A stretch of DNA of 64,000 nt from Streptomyces sp. MMG1533 (GTDB lineage Bacteria > Actinomycetota > Actinomycetes > Streptomycetales > Streptomycetaceae): positions 11,974-75,973 of the forward strand of contig NZ_LGDG01000228.1 of the NCBI RefSeq assembly GCF_001279775.1. The letters run 5' to 3'. The translations under genes and the position numbers were made by a program. The notes beneath the pieces were generated by a model. The model saw nothing but the letters and a program-made list of their open reading frames with translations. It had not been told where the DNA came from and made no database searches. Every line of letters begins with the position of its first letter. Positions within the stretch are counted from its first letter, which is position 1. Below, piece after piece: positions 33,207 through 44,512 of the stretch.

Positions 33207-35129
33207 CTAATCAATACTTGCAAGTTCAACATTTGGCCACCGATTTACCTCCGCTTGCCCTTCCGTTTCGGCCGCAGCCGCACGTAGAGCCGCTCTGGCC
33301 ACCGCATCCGCGTCCGAAAGCGTGACCGAATCCACACCCGGACGGGCCCCCGCCGCGGTCACCCAGTGCACGCCCTCCGTGGGTACCCCGAAGGCCAACC
33401 GCCTTGTGTGCGCGTGGCCTTGACGGTCGATCAGACGGTACGGACGCTGTGTTACGTCCAGCCCGCCGGTTTCGTAACCGTCCACGGTGTGCGGCCGGCA
33501 CTGGCCGGTCTTCAGCAGCCGGGCGAGCAGGTCGTCGGCCGTGCGTCGCAGATCCGGTTCCGGTAGCCGTGCCTCTATGAGCGTCGTCACGCGTACGGCG
33601 GACCCCGGCACCTCCGGGGAGTGCGCCACCCATGCCCCGTCCTTCTCGCGGACCTCCAGCCGCGGCCCGAGCACCTCCACCACGCCCGCCTCCAGCAGCG
33701 CGGTCAGTTCCTCGATGCGGCGCCGGGGCGGGCCGATGGACAGGAAGGCGTTGAGCGGGGTGTACCAGCGGTCCAGGTGGTCCCGGCGGGAGGCGCCCGC
33801 GAGTCCGCCGTGGTCGACGATCTGCCGCAGCTCGTTGCGCAGGTCGCGCAGCACGTCCTGGGCGGCCTTCAGCGGGCCGGAGACATTGCCGAGGGCGGCC
33901 TGGGCGGCGTCCTCGTGGAGGTGGGCGAGCAGCCAGTCCCGCCAGGCGCCGGGGTCGGCGAAGGCCCGCCCCGCGTACGGGCGCGACATCCGGTCCCAGG
34001 ACCAGTGGTCGGCCGACGCGACCCCGAACTCGTCGAGTACGGCGGCCTCCTCGGCGGTGCCGTGCGCCGTGGAGAGGAACCGGTCCCTGAAGGCGCCGGG
34101 CCCGAACCGCCCGGCCCCGAACGCCGCGGCCCCCTCCGGGGAGCCGAACTCGGTGTCCGCGACCAGCGCTTCGTAGTAGACGGTCTCCACCTCCTTCGCC
34201 ACCAGCGGCCATATCTCCGCGAGGAAGTCCGGCGCCTCGCCGGAGTCGGCGCGCTTGCGGAAGCGGGCGATCACCTCGTCGGTGAGGACGAGCGGGAGGT
34301 GACGGCCGTAGGGGCCCTTCGCGTTGTCGCCGCGGGCCTGGTAGGGGATGCCGCGCCGCGAACCGGCGTACAGGCGCGGCTCGCGGCCGGAGGGTATGTA
34401 CCGCAGGCCACGACGACCGTGTACGAAGCGTCCGCCGCGGCCGGTCGTCAACAGGGCCGTGTGGTCGAAGAAGTTGAGGCCCAGGCCGCGCAACAGCACC
34501 GGTTCGCCGGGGGAGACGGAGGACAGGTCGACTTCGGCCGGGTTGGCGGGCGGTATGTGGCACAGGCCGTGCTGCTCGGCGTAGGCCGCAAGGCGCCGTA
34601 CGGTCGTGTCCGCGGCCACCGGCAGATGGCCCTGCGCGAGGACGACGGCGGACAGGCCGGACAGGGCGCGGCCGTCGTCGAGGGTGAGGGTCTGGAGGCC
34701 GTCGGGGGCGTCGTCGAGCCGTACCGCCCGCGCCGCGTGCGTCTCCACCCGCACTCCGGGCGGCGCCTCGCGCACCGTCCGCGCGAACACCCACTCCAGG
34801 TACCGGCCGTACTGGGCCCGGGTCGGGTACTCGTCGGGCCCGAGAGCGCCGCCCGCCCACTCGTGCAGGCTCGGGCCCGGCCGGATCGGCCCCGAGCAGT
34901 CCACGCTGTCGTCGGTGAACAGGGTCACCTGCGAGGCCACGGTGTTCATCAGCAGCTCGGGCGACTGCGCGGTCCGCCAGACGCGGCCGGGCCCGGGCGG
35001 TGCCGGATCGACTACGTGGACCGTCAGCCGGGCGCCGGGCGGGAGGAGTTCCGGCGCCGAGGCGCTCAGGCGTTCCAGAACGCTGGTGCCGCGTGGTCCG
35101 GCGCCGACCAGGGCGACGGAGACGGGCAC
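33207..35129 (-). CDS. FAD/NAD(P)-binding protein
   Basis: 640 residues. The N-terminal dinucleotide-binding motif is VALVGAGPRGTSVLERL, followed by VVDPAPPGPGRVWRTAQSPE and LLMNTVASQVTLFTDD, the pattern of the FAD-NAD(P)-binding (PF13454) family. Later, VVLAQGH and GLGLNFFDHTALLTTGRGG form the second nucleotide-binding part. The C-terminal half, with SIGPPRRRIEELTALLEAG, has no recognised catalytic residues. It may be a flavin-dependent oxidoreductase, but neither substrate nor redox partner can be named. GTG 35129 is chosen for GAGGA just upstream; the frame continues to 35258 but looks non-coding there. About 190 bases separate it from the phosphatase gene upstream. Confidence 0.75.
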   Translation of the reverse strand: MPVSVALVGAGPRGTSVLERLSASAPELLPPGARLTVHVVDPAPPGPGRVWRTAQSPELLMNTVASQVTLFTDDSVDCSGPIRPGPSLHEWAGGALGPDEYPTRAQYGRYLEWVFARTVREAPPGVRVETHAARAVRLDDAPDGLQTLTLDDGRALSGLSAVVLAQGHLPVAADTTVRRLAAYAEQHGLCHIPPANPAEVDLSSVSPGEPVLLRGLGLNFFDHTALLTTGRGGRFVHGRRGLRYIPSGREPRLYAGSRRGIPYQARGDNAKGPYGRHLPLVLTDEVIARFRKRADSGEAPDFLAEIWPLVAKEVETVYYEALVADTEFGSPEGAAAFGAGRFGPGAFRDRFLSTAHGTAEEAAVLDEFGVASADHWSWDRMSRPYAGRAFADPGAWRDWLLAHLHEDAAQAALGNVSGPLKAAQDVLRDLRNELRQIVDHGGLAGASRRDHLDRWYTPLNAFLSIGPPRRRIEELTALLEAGVVEVLGPRLEVREKDGAWVAHSPEVPGSAVRVTTLIEARLPEPDLRRTADDLLARLLKTGQCRPHTVDGYETGGLDVTQRPYRLIDRQGHAHTRRLAFGVPTEGVHWVTAAGARPGVDSVTLSDADAVARAALRAAAAETEGQAEVNRWPNVELASID

Positions 35130-35322
35130 GTGGTCCTCGGTCGGTGCGGGCAAGAGGGGGACTCCCGGGCGTGTGGGGCGCGTGGTGGCGGCCGCTGGAA
35201 GCGGACGGTCCGCATCATCATGCCGTCGGGAACCGAGGGAGCAGAGACCAGGGTGCACGGACTGTGGGATGCATCACGAGCATCACGGGCCACGCGCACA
35301 ACAAACGGTCGTAAGGGGCTGA

Positions 35323-36960
35323 TTACCGGGCGAGTTCGGACTCCGTGACGGTCGCCAGCCGCGGACTTCCGCCCCGCACCTCCTGCGCCTGTTCCAGCCG
35401 CAGCCGGGCCGAACGGCCGTGCAGGGTCAGGGTCATGAGCTGGTTGCCGAACCAAGGGCCACCCTTCTTGCGCCAGCTGACCGGCGGGAGCGGGGAGCCG
35501 GCGTGCCAGGCGAAGCGGCGGCCGAGGGCGCGGGCCAGGGCGCTCCAGCCGAAGCGGAAGCCGAGCCTTATCGACAGGGGGATGGAGTTGTGGACGGGGG
35601 AGCAGGTCAGCTGGAGGACGCGGGCGTCGGGGGATTCGGAACGCCACTTCGGCTCGGCCACGTAGGCGTGGTGCACGTCCCCGGACAGGACGAGGACCGT
35701 CGCCGGTGCCTGGTGGCCCGAGCCGACCTCGGCGATCAGGTCCGCCAGCGCGGCGAAGGACTCCGGGAAGGCCGCCCAGTGCTCCAGGTCGGCCTTGCGT
35801 CGCAGGTCCTCGCCGAAGCGGGCCCAGCGGGCGCCCTTCTCGCCCCGGCACAGCGCCGCGTTCCACGCCTCGGCGTCGTGCACCAGCTGCGGCAGCAGCC
35901 AGGGCAGCGAGGTGCCGATGAGGAGGTGGTCGTACGACCCCGGGGCGTCCAGCGCCTGCGCGCGCAGCCATTCCGCCTCGCTCGGGCTGAGCATCGCGCG
36001 GCGCTCCTCGTCGAGGACCCGGGCCGCCCGGCTGTCCACCATCAGCAGGCGGACGCGGCCGAAGTCGCGGCGGTAGCTCCAGCGGGCCGAGGCGGCGTCC
36101 TCGTCGGCCCGGGCGGCGAAGGCACGCAGCGCGTCGGTGCCGTCGGGGGTGTCGCGCACCGCCGCGTACAGCGGGTCGGCGGCCAGTTCGTCCGGGGACA
36201 TGTTCCCCAGGTGCTGGTGCACCCAGTACGACATCAGGCCGCTCAGCAGCCGCTCCTGCCACCAGCCGGTGGCCCGCATGTCCTCCAGCCAGGCGGCGGA
36301 GGTGTTCCAGTCGTCGATGACGTCGTGGTCGTCGAAGATCATGCAGCTGGGCACCGTGGACAGCAGCCAGCGCACCTCGGGGTCGAGCCAGGACTCGTAG
36401 TAGAGGTGGGTGTACTCCTCGTAGTCCGCGACCTCGTTGCCCGGCGGGTCGCTCAGGTCGCGGCGGGCGGCCAGCCAGCGGCGGGTCGTGTCCGTGGTCT
36501 CGTCGGCGTACACCTGGTCGCCCAACAGCAGGAGCACGTCCGGGCGCTCGCCGTCGGACCCGTTCGCCATCCGGGCCGCGAGGGTGTCCAGGGCGTCCGG
36601 GCCGACCGGGTCCTTCTCGCCGGCCGGGGGTGAGGCCCAGCGGCAGGAGCCGAAGGCGACACGGAGGTCGTCGCCCTCGGTGGAGGTGCGGATGACCGAG
36701 GGCGGGAAGGGGCTGTCGGGCAACGGCCACACGCGCGTGCCGTCGAGAAACACCTCGTACGCCCGTGTCGTGCCCGGGGTGAGGCCGGTCACCGGGACGA
36801 GGGCGTAGTGATGGCCCTCGACCTGGAAGGTGCGGGCCTCGCCCACGGCGCCGTCCGCGCAGCGCACCTCGGCGGTGCACGGGCGGCTCGCCTCGACCCA
36901 GACGGTCGCTGACGAGCCGTCGGCATACCTCAGCAGTGGCCCAAGGCGCAGTCCCGCCAC
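35323..36960 (-). CDS. PhoD-like metallophosphatase
   Basis: 545 residues. Calcineurin-type metal motifs of the PhoD family are present: LLLLGDQVYADE, FDDHDVIDDWNTS, LIGTSLPWLLP, and LVLSGDVHHAYVAEP. An N-terminal fibronectin-like domain (residues 1-95) precedes them. PhoD enzymes hydrolyse phosphodiesters and phosphomonoesters, usually outside the cell with Ca2+/Fe3+. This copy has no twin-arginine or Sec signal and is probably cytoplasmic, so it is likely not the Pho-regulon PhoD. No PHO boxes were seen upstream. Start GTG 36960. Confidence 0.88.
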   Translation of the reverse strand: MAGLRLGPLLRYADGSSATVWVEASRPCTAEVRCADGAVGEARTFQVEGHHYALVPVTGLTPGTTRAYEVFLDGTRVWPLPDSPFPPSVIRTSTEGDDLRVAFGSCRWASPPAGEKDPVGPDALDTLAARMANGSDGERPDVLLLLGDQVYADETTDTTRRWLAARRDLSDPPGNEVADYEEYTHLYYESWLDPEVRWLLSTVPSCMIFDDHDVIDDWNTSAAWLEDMRATGWWQERLLSGLMSYWVHQHLGNMSPDELAADPLYAAVRDTPDGTDALRAFAARADEDAASARWSYRRDFGRVRLLMVDSRAARVLDEERRAMLSPSEAEWLRAQALDAPGSYDHLLIGTSLPWLLPQLVHDAEAWNAALCRGEKGARWARFGEDLRRKADLEHWAAFPESFAALADLIAEVGSGHQAPATVLVLSGDVHHAYVAEPKWRSESPDARVLQLTCSPVHNSIPLSIRLGFRFGWSALARALGRRFAWHAGSPLPPVSWRKKGGPWFGNQLMTLTLHGRSARLRLEQAQEVRGGSPRLATVTESELAR

Positions 36961-37069
36961 GTGATCACCCTCCTCCGTCGCCCCGTACGGTACGGAACGA
37001 CGGAGGGGAAAGGGGAGGTTCCGCAGATCACGGTTTGTCGATCCTTGTGGATCTTTCAGGAGCGCGGGA

Positions 37070-37714
37070 TCAGCAGCTGGAGAGGTAGCTCGTGAGGGCG
37101 CTCTTCTCGGCCGAGTCGACCGAGAGGTCGTAGTAGTACTTCACCTGGACCCAGGCCCGGACGTAGGTGCAGCGGTAGGACGTGACCGACGGCATCCACT
37201 CGGCCGGGTCCTGGTCGCTCTTCGACTGGTTCACGTTGTCCGTGACGGCGATGAGCTGCGGGCGGGTCAGGTCGTTGGCGAAGTTCTGGCGCTGGGTGCT
37301 GGTCCAGCTGTCGGCGCCGGAGTCCCAGGCCTCGGCCAGCGGCACGAGGTGGTCGATGTCGAGGTCCGAGGCGGCGGTCCAGGTGGCGCCGTCGTAGGGG
37401 GAGTACCAGGTGCCGCTGGTGGCGGCGCAGGCGGAGCTGGTGACGACGTTCGAGCCGTCGCGCTTGAGGACCGTCTCGCGGGTGTTGCAGGTGCCGCTGA
37501 TGGTGATCCAGTGGTTGAACAGGTCCCGGCTGTAGCCGGTGCGGTCCTCCGTCGCCACGGTGAGCGAGGCGAGGTAGGTGCGGGCGGTGGCGGCGCTGAC
37601 CGGGGTGGGGAGGGCGGCGGAGGCGGTCGGGCCGTTGAAAAGCGCGACGGAGGCTATGAGACCGGTGAGCGCCGCGAGTATGCTGACGCGTCGACGCGCG
37701 TAGAACTTCGACAT
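37070..37714 (-). CDS. Secreted HNH-type nuclease (DUF1524)
   Basis: 214 residues. An N-terminal signal peptide (KFYARRRVSILAALTGLIAS, then VALFNGPTASAA) is followed by a mature region with the DUF1524/HNH motif SDLDIDHLVPLAEAWDSG. The late segment NDLTRPQLIAVTDNVNQSKS and a C-terminal Cys pair (YRCTYV, YLSSC) probably form the rest of the metal-dependent nuclease site and a disulfide. The extracellular enzyme would degrade DNA or RNA. The start is ATG 37714 with GGGAG five bases upstream. An inverted repeat (GACGTG-7-CACGTC at 37812-37830) lies about 100 bases upstream and may be regulatory. Confidence 0.85.
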   Translation of the reverse strand: MSKFYARRRVSILAALTGLIASVALFNGPTASAALPTPVSAATARTYLASLTVATEDRTGYSRDLFNHWITISGTCNTRETVLKRDGSNVVTSSACAATSGTWYSPYDGATWTAASDLDIDHLVPLAEAWDSGADSWTSTQRQNFANDLTRPQLIAVTDNVNQSKSDQDPAEWMPSVTSYRCTYVRAWVQVKYYYDLSVDSAEKSALTSYLSSC

Positions 37715-38049
37715 GCGAACTCCCATGGGGTGTGGGGGCGTTGGGGTGCGAGCAGGGGAATGCTCGCGACGCCGCATTGCGGGGGGATGTGCGTTGGGTA
37801 AGAAGTTAATGACGTGCACATGACACGTCTATGCCTGCGGCGGGACTTTCGGCCCCGGCAAGTCGCGGATCGATCGGCAAAGAGAAACGCCGCCCCTCCC
37901 TGTCGCCACCACCGAGCACGGTTTCGCCGCCGCCGCACGCCCTGGCGTCCGGCACATCGCCGAAGGCGCCACCACCTGTTCGGCACCGCCGGAAGCCTTG
38001 CGGCCCTCCGGGCGGTCGGGCGGTCGGGCGGTCACGTACCATGGACGGC

Positions 38050-38262
38050 GCAGAAGGGGAGTAGCTCTTCGCCGGACCGTCGACATACTGCTCAGCTCGT
38101 CTGAGCCGGCGCCCGGAGGCGGATCCTTTGCGGATCGGCCAGCGAGACCTTCGGCAAGCAGTGCACGCCCGTGCCCCACGGCACGGGTGCCGAGTGTGCT
38201 GCCGTGCCGAGGTGTCTTGTTCGAAGGACTCAGCGCTCTCGGTGGGGCAGCCCGACCGATTG
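38050..38262 (+). ncRNA. Probable yybP-ykoY manganese riboswitch
   Basis: The leader of the GDT1-family gene begins with the hallmark AAGGGGAGTAGC (GGGGAGTAG at 38056-38064), then GACCGTCGACATACTG, and CAGCGAGACCTTCGGCAAG about 75 bases later. This matches my memory of the yybP-ykoY class, which binds Mn2+ and often precedes Mn exporters of the GDT1/MneA/TerC type. A hairpin (38239-38259, TCGGT/ACCGA) ends just before the GAGG ribosome-binding site of the TTG start and may be the expression platform, implying translational control. The exact ends are approximate. Confidence 0.75.
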
Positions 38263-38269
38263 AGGACCC

Positions 38270-38851
38270 TTGATCAGCTTCACCGTGACGGCGCTCGTCT
38301 TCGGCGTCGTCTTCCTTGCCGAACTGCCGGACAAGACCGCGCTCGCCGGACTCGTCCTCGGCACCCGCTACCGAGCCTCCTACGTCTTCGCGGGCGTCGC
38401 CGCCGCCTTCGCGCTGCACGTCGCGCTCGCCGTCGCGGCCGGCAGCGTGCTGACGCTCCTGCCGCAGCAGATCGTGCACGCGCTGACCGGTGTGCTGTTC
38501 CTCGGCGGCGCGGCCGTGCTGCTGATGAAGAAGGACGAGGACGAAGAGGAGATCCGAAGGCCGGAGAACCAGTCCTTCTGGAAGGTCGCCGGGGCCGGCT
38601 TCATGCTCATTCTGGTCGCGGAGTTCGGCGACCTCACGCAGATCATGACGGCGAACCTCGCGGCCCGTTACGACGATCCGCTCTCCGTCGGCCTCGGCGC
38701 GGTGTTCGCGCTGTGGGCGGTGGCCGGACTCGGCATCGTCGGCGGCAAGGCCCTGATGAAGCGGGTTCCGCTGCGGCTGATCACCAAGGTCGCGGCGCTG
38801 CTGATGCTGGGGCTCGGGGTGTGGTCCCTGTGGGAGGCCGTGGCCGGCTGA
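38270..38851 (+). CDS. GDT1/UPF0016 (TMEM165-like) divalent cation exporter
   Basis: 193 residues with six predicted helices in two homologous halves. Each half carries the family's Glu-x-Gly/Pro-Asp motif: FLAELPDKTALAGL and VAEFGDLTQIMTANLA. Bacterial members export Mn2+. Between the halves is an acidic-basic cytoplasmic loop (MKKDEDEEEIRRPENQSFW). TTG start at 38270 with GAGG five bases upstream. The riboswitch-like leader implies induction by manganese excess. Confidence 0.92.
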   Translation: MISFTVTALVFGVVFLAELPDKTALAGLVLGTRYRASYVFAGVAAAFALHVALAVAAGSVLTLLPQQIVHALTGVLFLGGAAVLLMKKDEDEEEIRRPENQSFWKVAGAGFMLILVAEFGDLTQIMTANLAARYDDPLSVGLGAVFALWAVAGLGIVGGKALMKRVPLRLITKVAALLMLGLGVWSLWEAVAG

Positions 38852-39035
38852 CCCGCGCCGTACGAGCTGAACTGTGAGTGAACTGTTTCGTCAGACGGTG
38901 GCGGGAAGCCGGTTCTGTTTTGTACCGTGGAGGAACAAAGTGGCTCCCGCCCGTTTTCCCTGACCGGCGGGCGGGGCCGCCTTGTTTCCCCGGGGCTCAC
39001 CCACACGCCCCCTGCCCCGCGTCTTGGAGCTGCCG

Positions 39036-39695
39036 ATGACGGCCACCGCCGTGCTCACCGCCCGCGCCCTTCTGCTGGACATGGACGGCACCCTGGTCAA
39101 TTCCGACGCCGTCGTCGAACGGATCTGGCGGCGCTGGGCCGACCGGCAGGGCCTGGACGGGGGCGAGGTCATGAAGGTCGTCCACGGCCGCCAGGGGTAC
39201 GCCTCGATGGCGCTGCTGCTGCCCGGCCGCCCCATGGAGCAGAACCACGCGGACAACGCGCGGATGCTCGCCGAGGAGACCGCCGACATGGACGGCGTGG
39301 TCGCGATCCCGGGCGCCTGCGAGTTCCTCGCGTCGCTGCACGGTCTGCCGCACGCCCTGGTCACCTCCGCCGACGTCCCGCTGTCCACCGCGCGCATGGC
39401 CGCCGCGGGCCTCGGCCTGCCCGACGTCCGCATCACCGCCGAGTCCGTCGGCGCGAGCAAGCCCGACCCCGAGGGGTTCCTCAAGGGCGCCGCCGAACTG
39501 GGCGTCGCCCCGGCCGACTGCATCGTCTTCGAGGACTCCGGCGCCGGGATCCAGGCAGGCCTCGCGGCCGGGATGCGGGTCGTCGGCGTGGGGCCGCGGG
39601 CCGGCCTGCACGGGCCCCACGCGCTGGTGCGGGACCTGACCCAGGTGCGGGTGGAGGCCGTGGGGGACGGGACGATCAGGCTGTACGTCGGCTGA
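39036..39695 (+). CDS. HAD-like phosphatase (beta-phosphoglucomutase/Gpp type)
   Basis: 219 residues. HAD motif I is LLLDMDGTLVNSD, motif II is ALVTSADVPL, motif III lies in GASKPDPEGFLKGA, and motif IV is CIVFEDSGAGIQAGLAAGMR. A helical cap (about residues 25-85) places it in subfamily IA. Substrates are probably small phosphorylated sugars or polyols. The start is ATG 39036 with GGAG upstream. It is convergent with the following gene, about 45 bases apart. Confidence 0.9.
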   Translation: MTATAVLTARALLLDMDGTLVNSDAVVERIWRRWADRQGLDGGEVMKVVHGRQGYASMALLLPGRPMEQNHADNARMLAEETADMDGVVAIPGACEFLASLHGLPHALVTSADVPLSTARMAAAGLGLPDVRITAESVGASKPDPEGFLKGAAELGVAPADCIVFEDSGAGIQAGLAAGMRVVGVGPRAGLHGPHALVRDLTQVRVEAVGDGTIRLYVG

Positions 39696-39742
39696 GACCC
39701 GTTCGGCATCCCGGGCTGCCCGGGCAGGGCGCCCGGGGCCGG

Positions 39743-40816
39743 TCACGGCTCCGTCGTCTCCGACTCCAGCTTGGCCCGGGTCTCGTGGTCGTACACCCCG
39801 AGGTCGTCGGTGCCCACACCCCGGGACCACTGGTAGTTGCGCAGCGCGTCCTCGACCTGGGCGGTGAAGTTCCCGTCGATCGCGTCGTTGTAGAGGTACA
39901 GCTGGTGCAGGCGCTGCTGGAGCTCGGTGACCTCGGGGCCCTCGTCACCGAGGCGCAGGACGGGGCTGCCGTCGCGTCCCGCGCCGGACTCGTCCCCGGA
40001 GCCCGCGTCGGAGCTCGTCGGGGACTGCGTCGGCTGGGCCGACCGGGACGGGCTCGGTGAGGCATCGGCCGCGGATGCCGAAGGCGACGAGGTGGGCGAC
40101 GGGCTCGCGCTGGCGGACGCGGACGGGGAGGCGGACGTCGGCGCCGCGGACGTGGTCCGCGTGGACGGGGACACGGACGCCGCGCTCGGCGAGGTGTCCG
40201 GCACGGCCGCCCGTACGTCCTGCGGCGGTGCGCCGTCCCGCGACGGTGTCTCGTACGAGAACAGCCCGCTCGCGATCCCGGCCGCCGCCACGACCGAGAC
40301 GACGGCTCCGCCGGCGCCGAGCAGGACGGTGCCGCGGCGACGGCGGCTCGGCTTCTCCTCACCGTCGGCGTCGGCCTCGGCGGGACCCGGGCCGCCGGCC
40401 GCATCGAACAGGTGCAGGTCGGTGGGGCTCGGGGTGGTCTCGGGGGCTGCCAGAGGAGTCGGGAGCACGGAGGTCGCGTCGACGGCGGGGAGCGAGACGG
40501 TGGCGTCCTCGGCGGCGGCACCGGGGCCGTCGGCGGCCTCGTCCGGCGTGACCGGACGCAGCGCCATGGTGGCCTCGACGTCGGGCACGTCGGGCACGTC
40601 GGGTGTCTGGGCTGCGTCGGCTGCGCCCGCCGCCCCGTCCAGTTCGACGTACGGCCGTATGCGCAGCGGATCGAAGTCCTCCGCCGCGGCCGCCTCCGCC
40701 GTGCGGGCGTCGCGCAGGGCGTCGGAGGCCCGTTGGGTGCAGGCGCAGGACGGGGTGTTGTCGGCGCCCCTCGGGGCACCGCATTCCGGGCACAGGTGCC
40801 CCTTCGACTCCTCCAC
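39743..40816 (-). CDS. Zinc-ribbon, membrane-anchored peptidoglycan-binding protein
   Basis: 357 residues. (1) A cytoplasmic N-terminal zinc ribbon, CPECGAPRGADNTPSCAC. (2) An acidic disordered region with a tiny PDV repeat. (3) One membrane helix after RRRR (GTVLLGAGGAVVSVVAAAGI, about residue 165). (4) A 90-residue Ser/Thr/Pro/Ala stalk. (5) A C-terminal PG_binding_1 domain containing PVLRLGDEGPEVTELQQRLH. The protein probably links a cytoplasmic zinc-binding end to the cell wall outside. Start GTG 40816 with GGGAGGGA upstream. Confidence 0.87.
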   Translation of the reverse strand: MEESKGHLCPECGAPRGADNTPSCACTQRASDALRDARTAEAAAAEDFDPLRIRPYVELDGAAGAADAAQTPDVPDVPDVEATMALRPVTPDEAADGPGAAAEDATVSLPAVDATSVLPTPLAAPETTPSPTDLHLFDAAGGPGPAEADADGEEKPSRRRRGTVLLGAGGAVVSVVAAAGIASGLFSYETPSRDGAPPQDVRAAVPDTSPSAASVSPSTRTTSAAPTSASPSASASASPSPTSSPSASAADASPSPSRSAQPTQSPTSSDAGSGDESGAGRDGSPVLRLGDEGPEVTELQQRLHQLYLYNDAIDGNFTAQVEDALRNYQWSRGVGTDDLGVYDHETRAKLESETTEP

Positions 40817-40887
40817 GCGTTCGTCCCTCCCCTCGCATCTCCCCCTCGCGAACTCCAGAGATTATCCAGACCTCCTCCACACCATGA

Positions 40888-43525
<2,638 letters not shown>

Positions 43526-43971
43526 GGCCCCCATTCTCGGGAACGTGCCCATGCCGCCCGCAACCGGATATGGGTGACCTCCGGCGAGTCCGGCACCTGC
43601 GTCTTCCGCCACTCGATGTGCTCGTCGCCGAGCCCGTCGAAGAGCCGTCGGCCGCCGCAGGCGAGCACGGGTACGACGTGCAGCAGCAGCTCGTCCAGCC
43701 GTCCGGCCCGGATGAACTGCTGCACCAGGTCCGCGCCGCCGGCCGGCGAGACGTCCTTGTCCCCGGCCGCCTTCCGGGCGAGGGCGAGGGCGTGCTCGGG
43801 GCCCTCGGTGACGAAGTGGAAGGTGGTGTCGCCCTGCTTCACCAGGGGCTCGCGGGGCTGGTGGGTGACGACGTGGACCGGCATGCGGAAGGGCGGATCG
43901 TCGCCCCAGGGGAGCTCCCCGGTGATGTACATGCCGTGCCCCGTGACCACGGCGCCCGGCCGCTCGGCCCT

Positions 43972-44001
43972 CCCCCACGCTCGGCTGCGCTCGCGCGGGG
44001 G
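43972..44001. repeat. Palindromic CCCCC...GGGGG element 1
   Basis: CCCCCACGC (43972-43980) faces GCGCGGGGG (43993-44001), an imperfect hairpin inside the broken reductase gene. The CTCCCCCACGC...GGGGGCCCC form resembles dispersed streptomycete palindromes. Confidence 0.55.
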
Positions 44002-44034
44002 CCCCATCGCGATCAGCTCGTCGTCGGGGCCGGT

Positions 44035-44053
44035 CTCCCCAGAGCTGGGGGAG
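44035..44053. repeat. Palindromic CTCCCC...GGGGAG element 2
   Basis: CTCCCC (44035-44040) and GGGGAG (44048-44053) flank AGAGCTG. It lies just after the point where the reductase frame leaves the conserved family sequence, so insertion of this element could have caused the shift. Confidence 0.55.
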
Positions 44054-44239
44054 GATGCTCGCGCCCCGAGTCGGGACCGGCGATGTACCCGTCGAGCGAC
44101 ATGGCCGGCCGCGCGATGACCTCGGTCATGACGATCTCCTCGCCTGCGTCGGTTCGTTCGGTGACTCCTGCGCCCCTGCGTCGATCGGGCCGTCGCCGAA
44201 TCGACACGCCGCTCCCATGAATTCCGGAGACGGGTCGTC

Positions 44240-44335
44240 ATGAACCGAACCGACCGGCTGTACGCCCTGGTGGCGGAACTGCGTGCCGCGGCTCCCCGGC
44301 CCCGCAGCGCCCGCACGCTCGCCGCAGCGCCCCGT
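44240..44335 (+). pseudogene. N-terminal stub of a WYL/YafY-type regulator
   Basis: The first 28 codons read MNRTDRLYALVAELRAAAPR and then PRSARTLA, the highly characteristic opening of HTH-WYL regulators. The recognition helix and the WYL ligand domain are absent: from about 44330 the frame becomes Arg/Pro-rich and unlike any WYL protein. The stub is divergent from the broken reductase, an arrangement common for WYL regulators with small reductase or GNAT targets. The following gene starts 180 bases later, so about 800 bases appear to have been lost. Confidence 0.65.
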
Positions 44336-44512
44336 TTGAGGTGGTGGACGGGAGCATCGCCCCGGCGCGGTCGCCGACCGGGTGGCGCCGCGTCGCGCCC
44401 TGATCGCGCCCTGTCGGCGCCCCGCCGCCGTTTGAGGAGCACCTTCGGGGCTACCCGGTCGGGGAACCGGCCCGTACGGAGAGCCGGTTGGGTCGATACC
44501 CGGAAGGCACTC

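Noticed and set aside
35130..35258. N-terminal extension or leader peptide before the FAD protein
   Set aside because: The extension is Pro/Arg-rich with no conserved features, while GAGGA sits correctly before GTG 35129.
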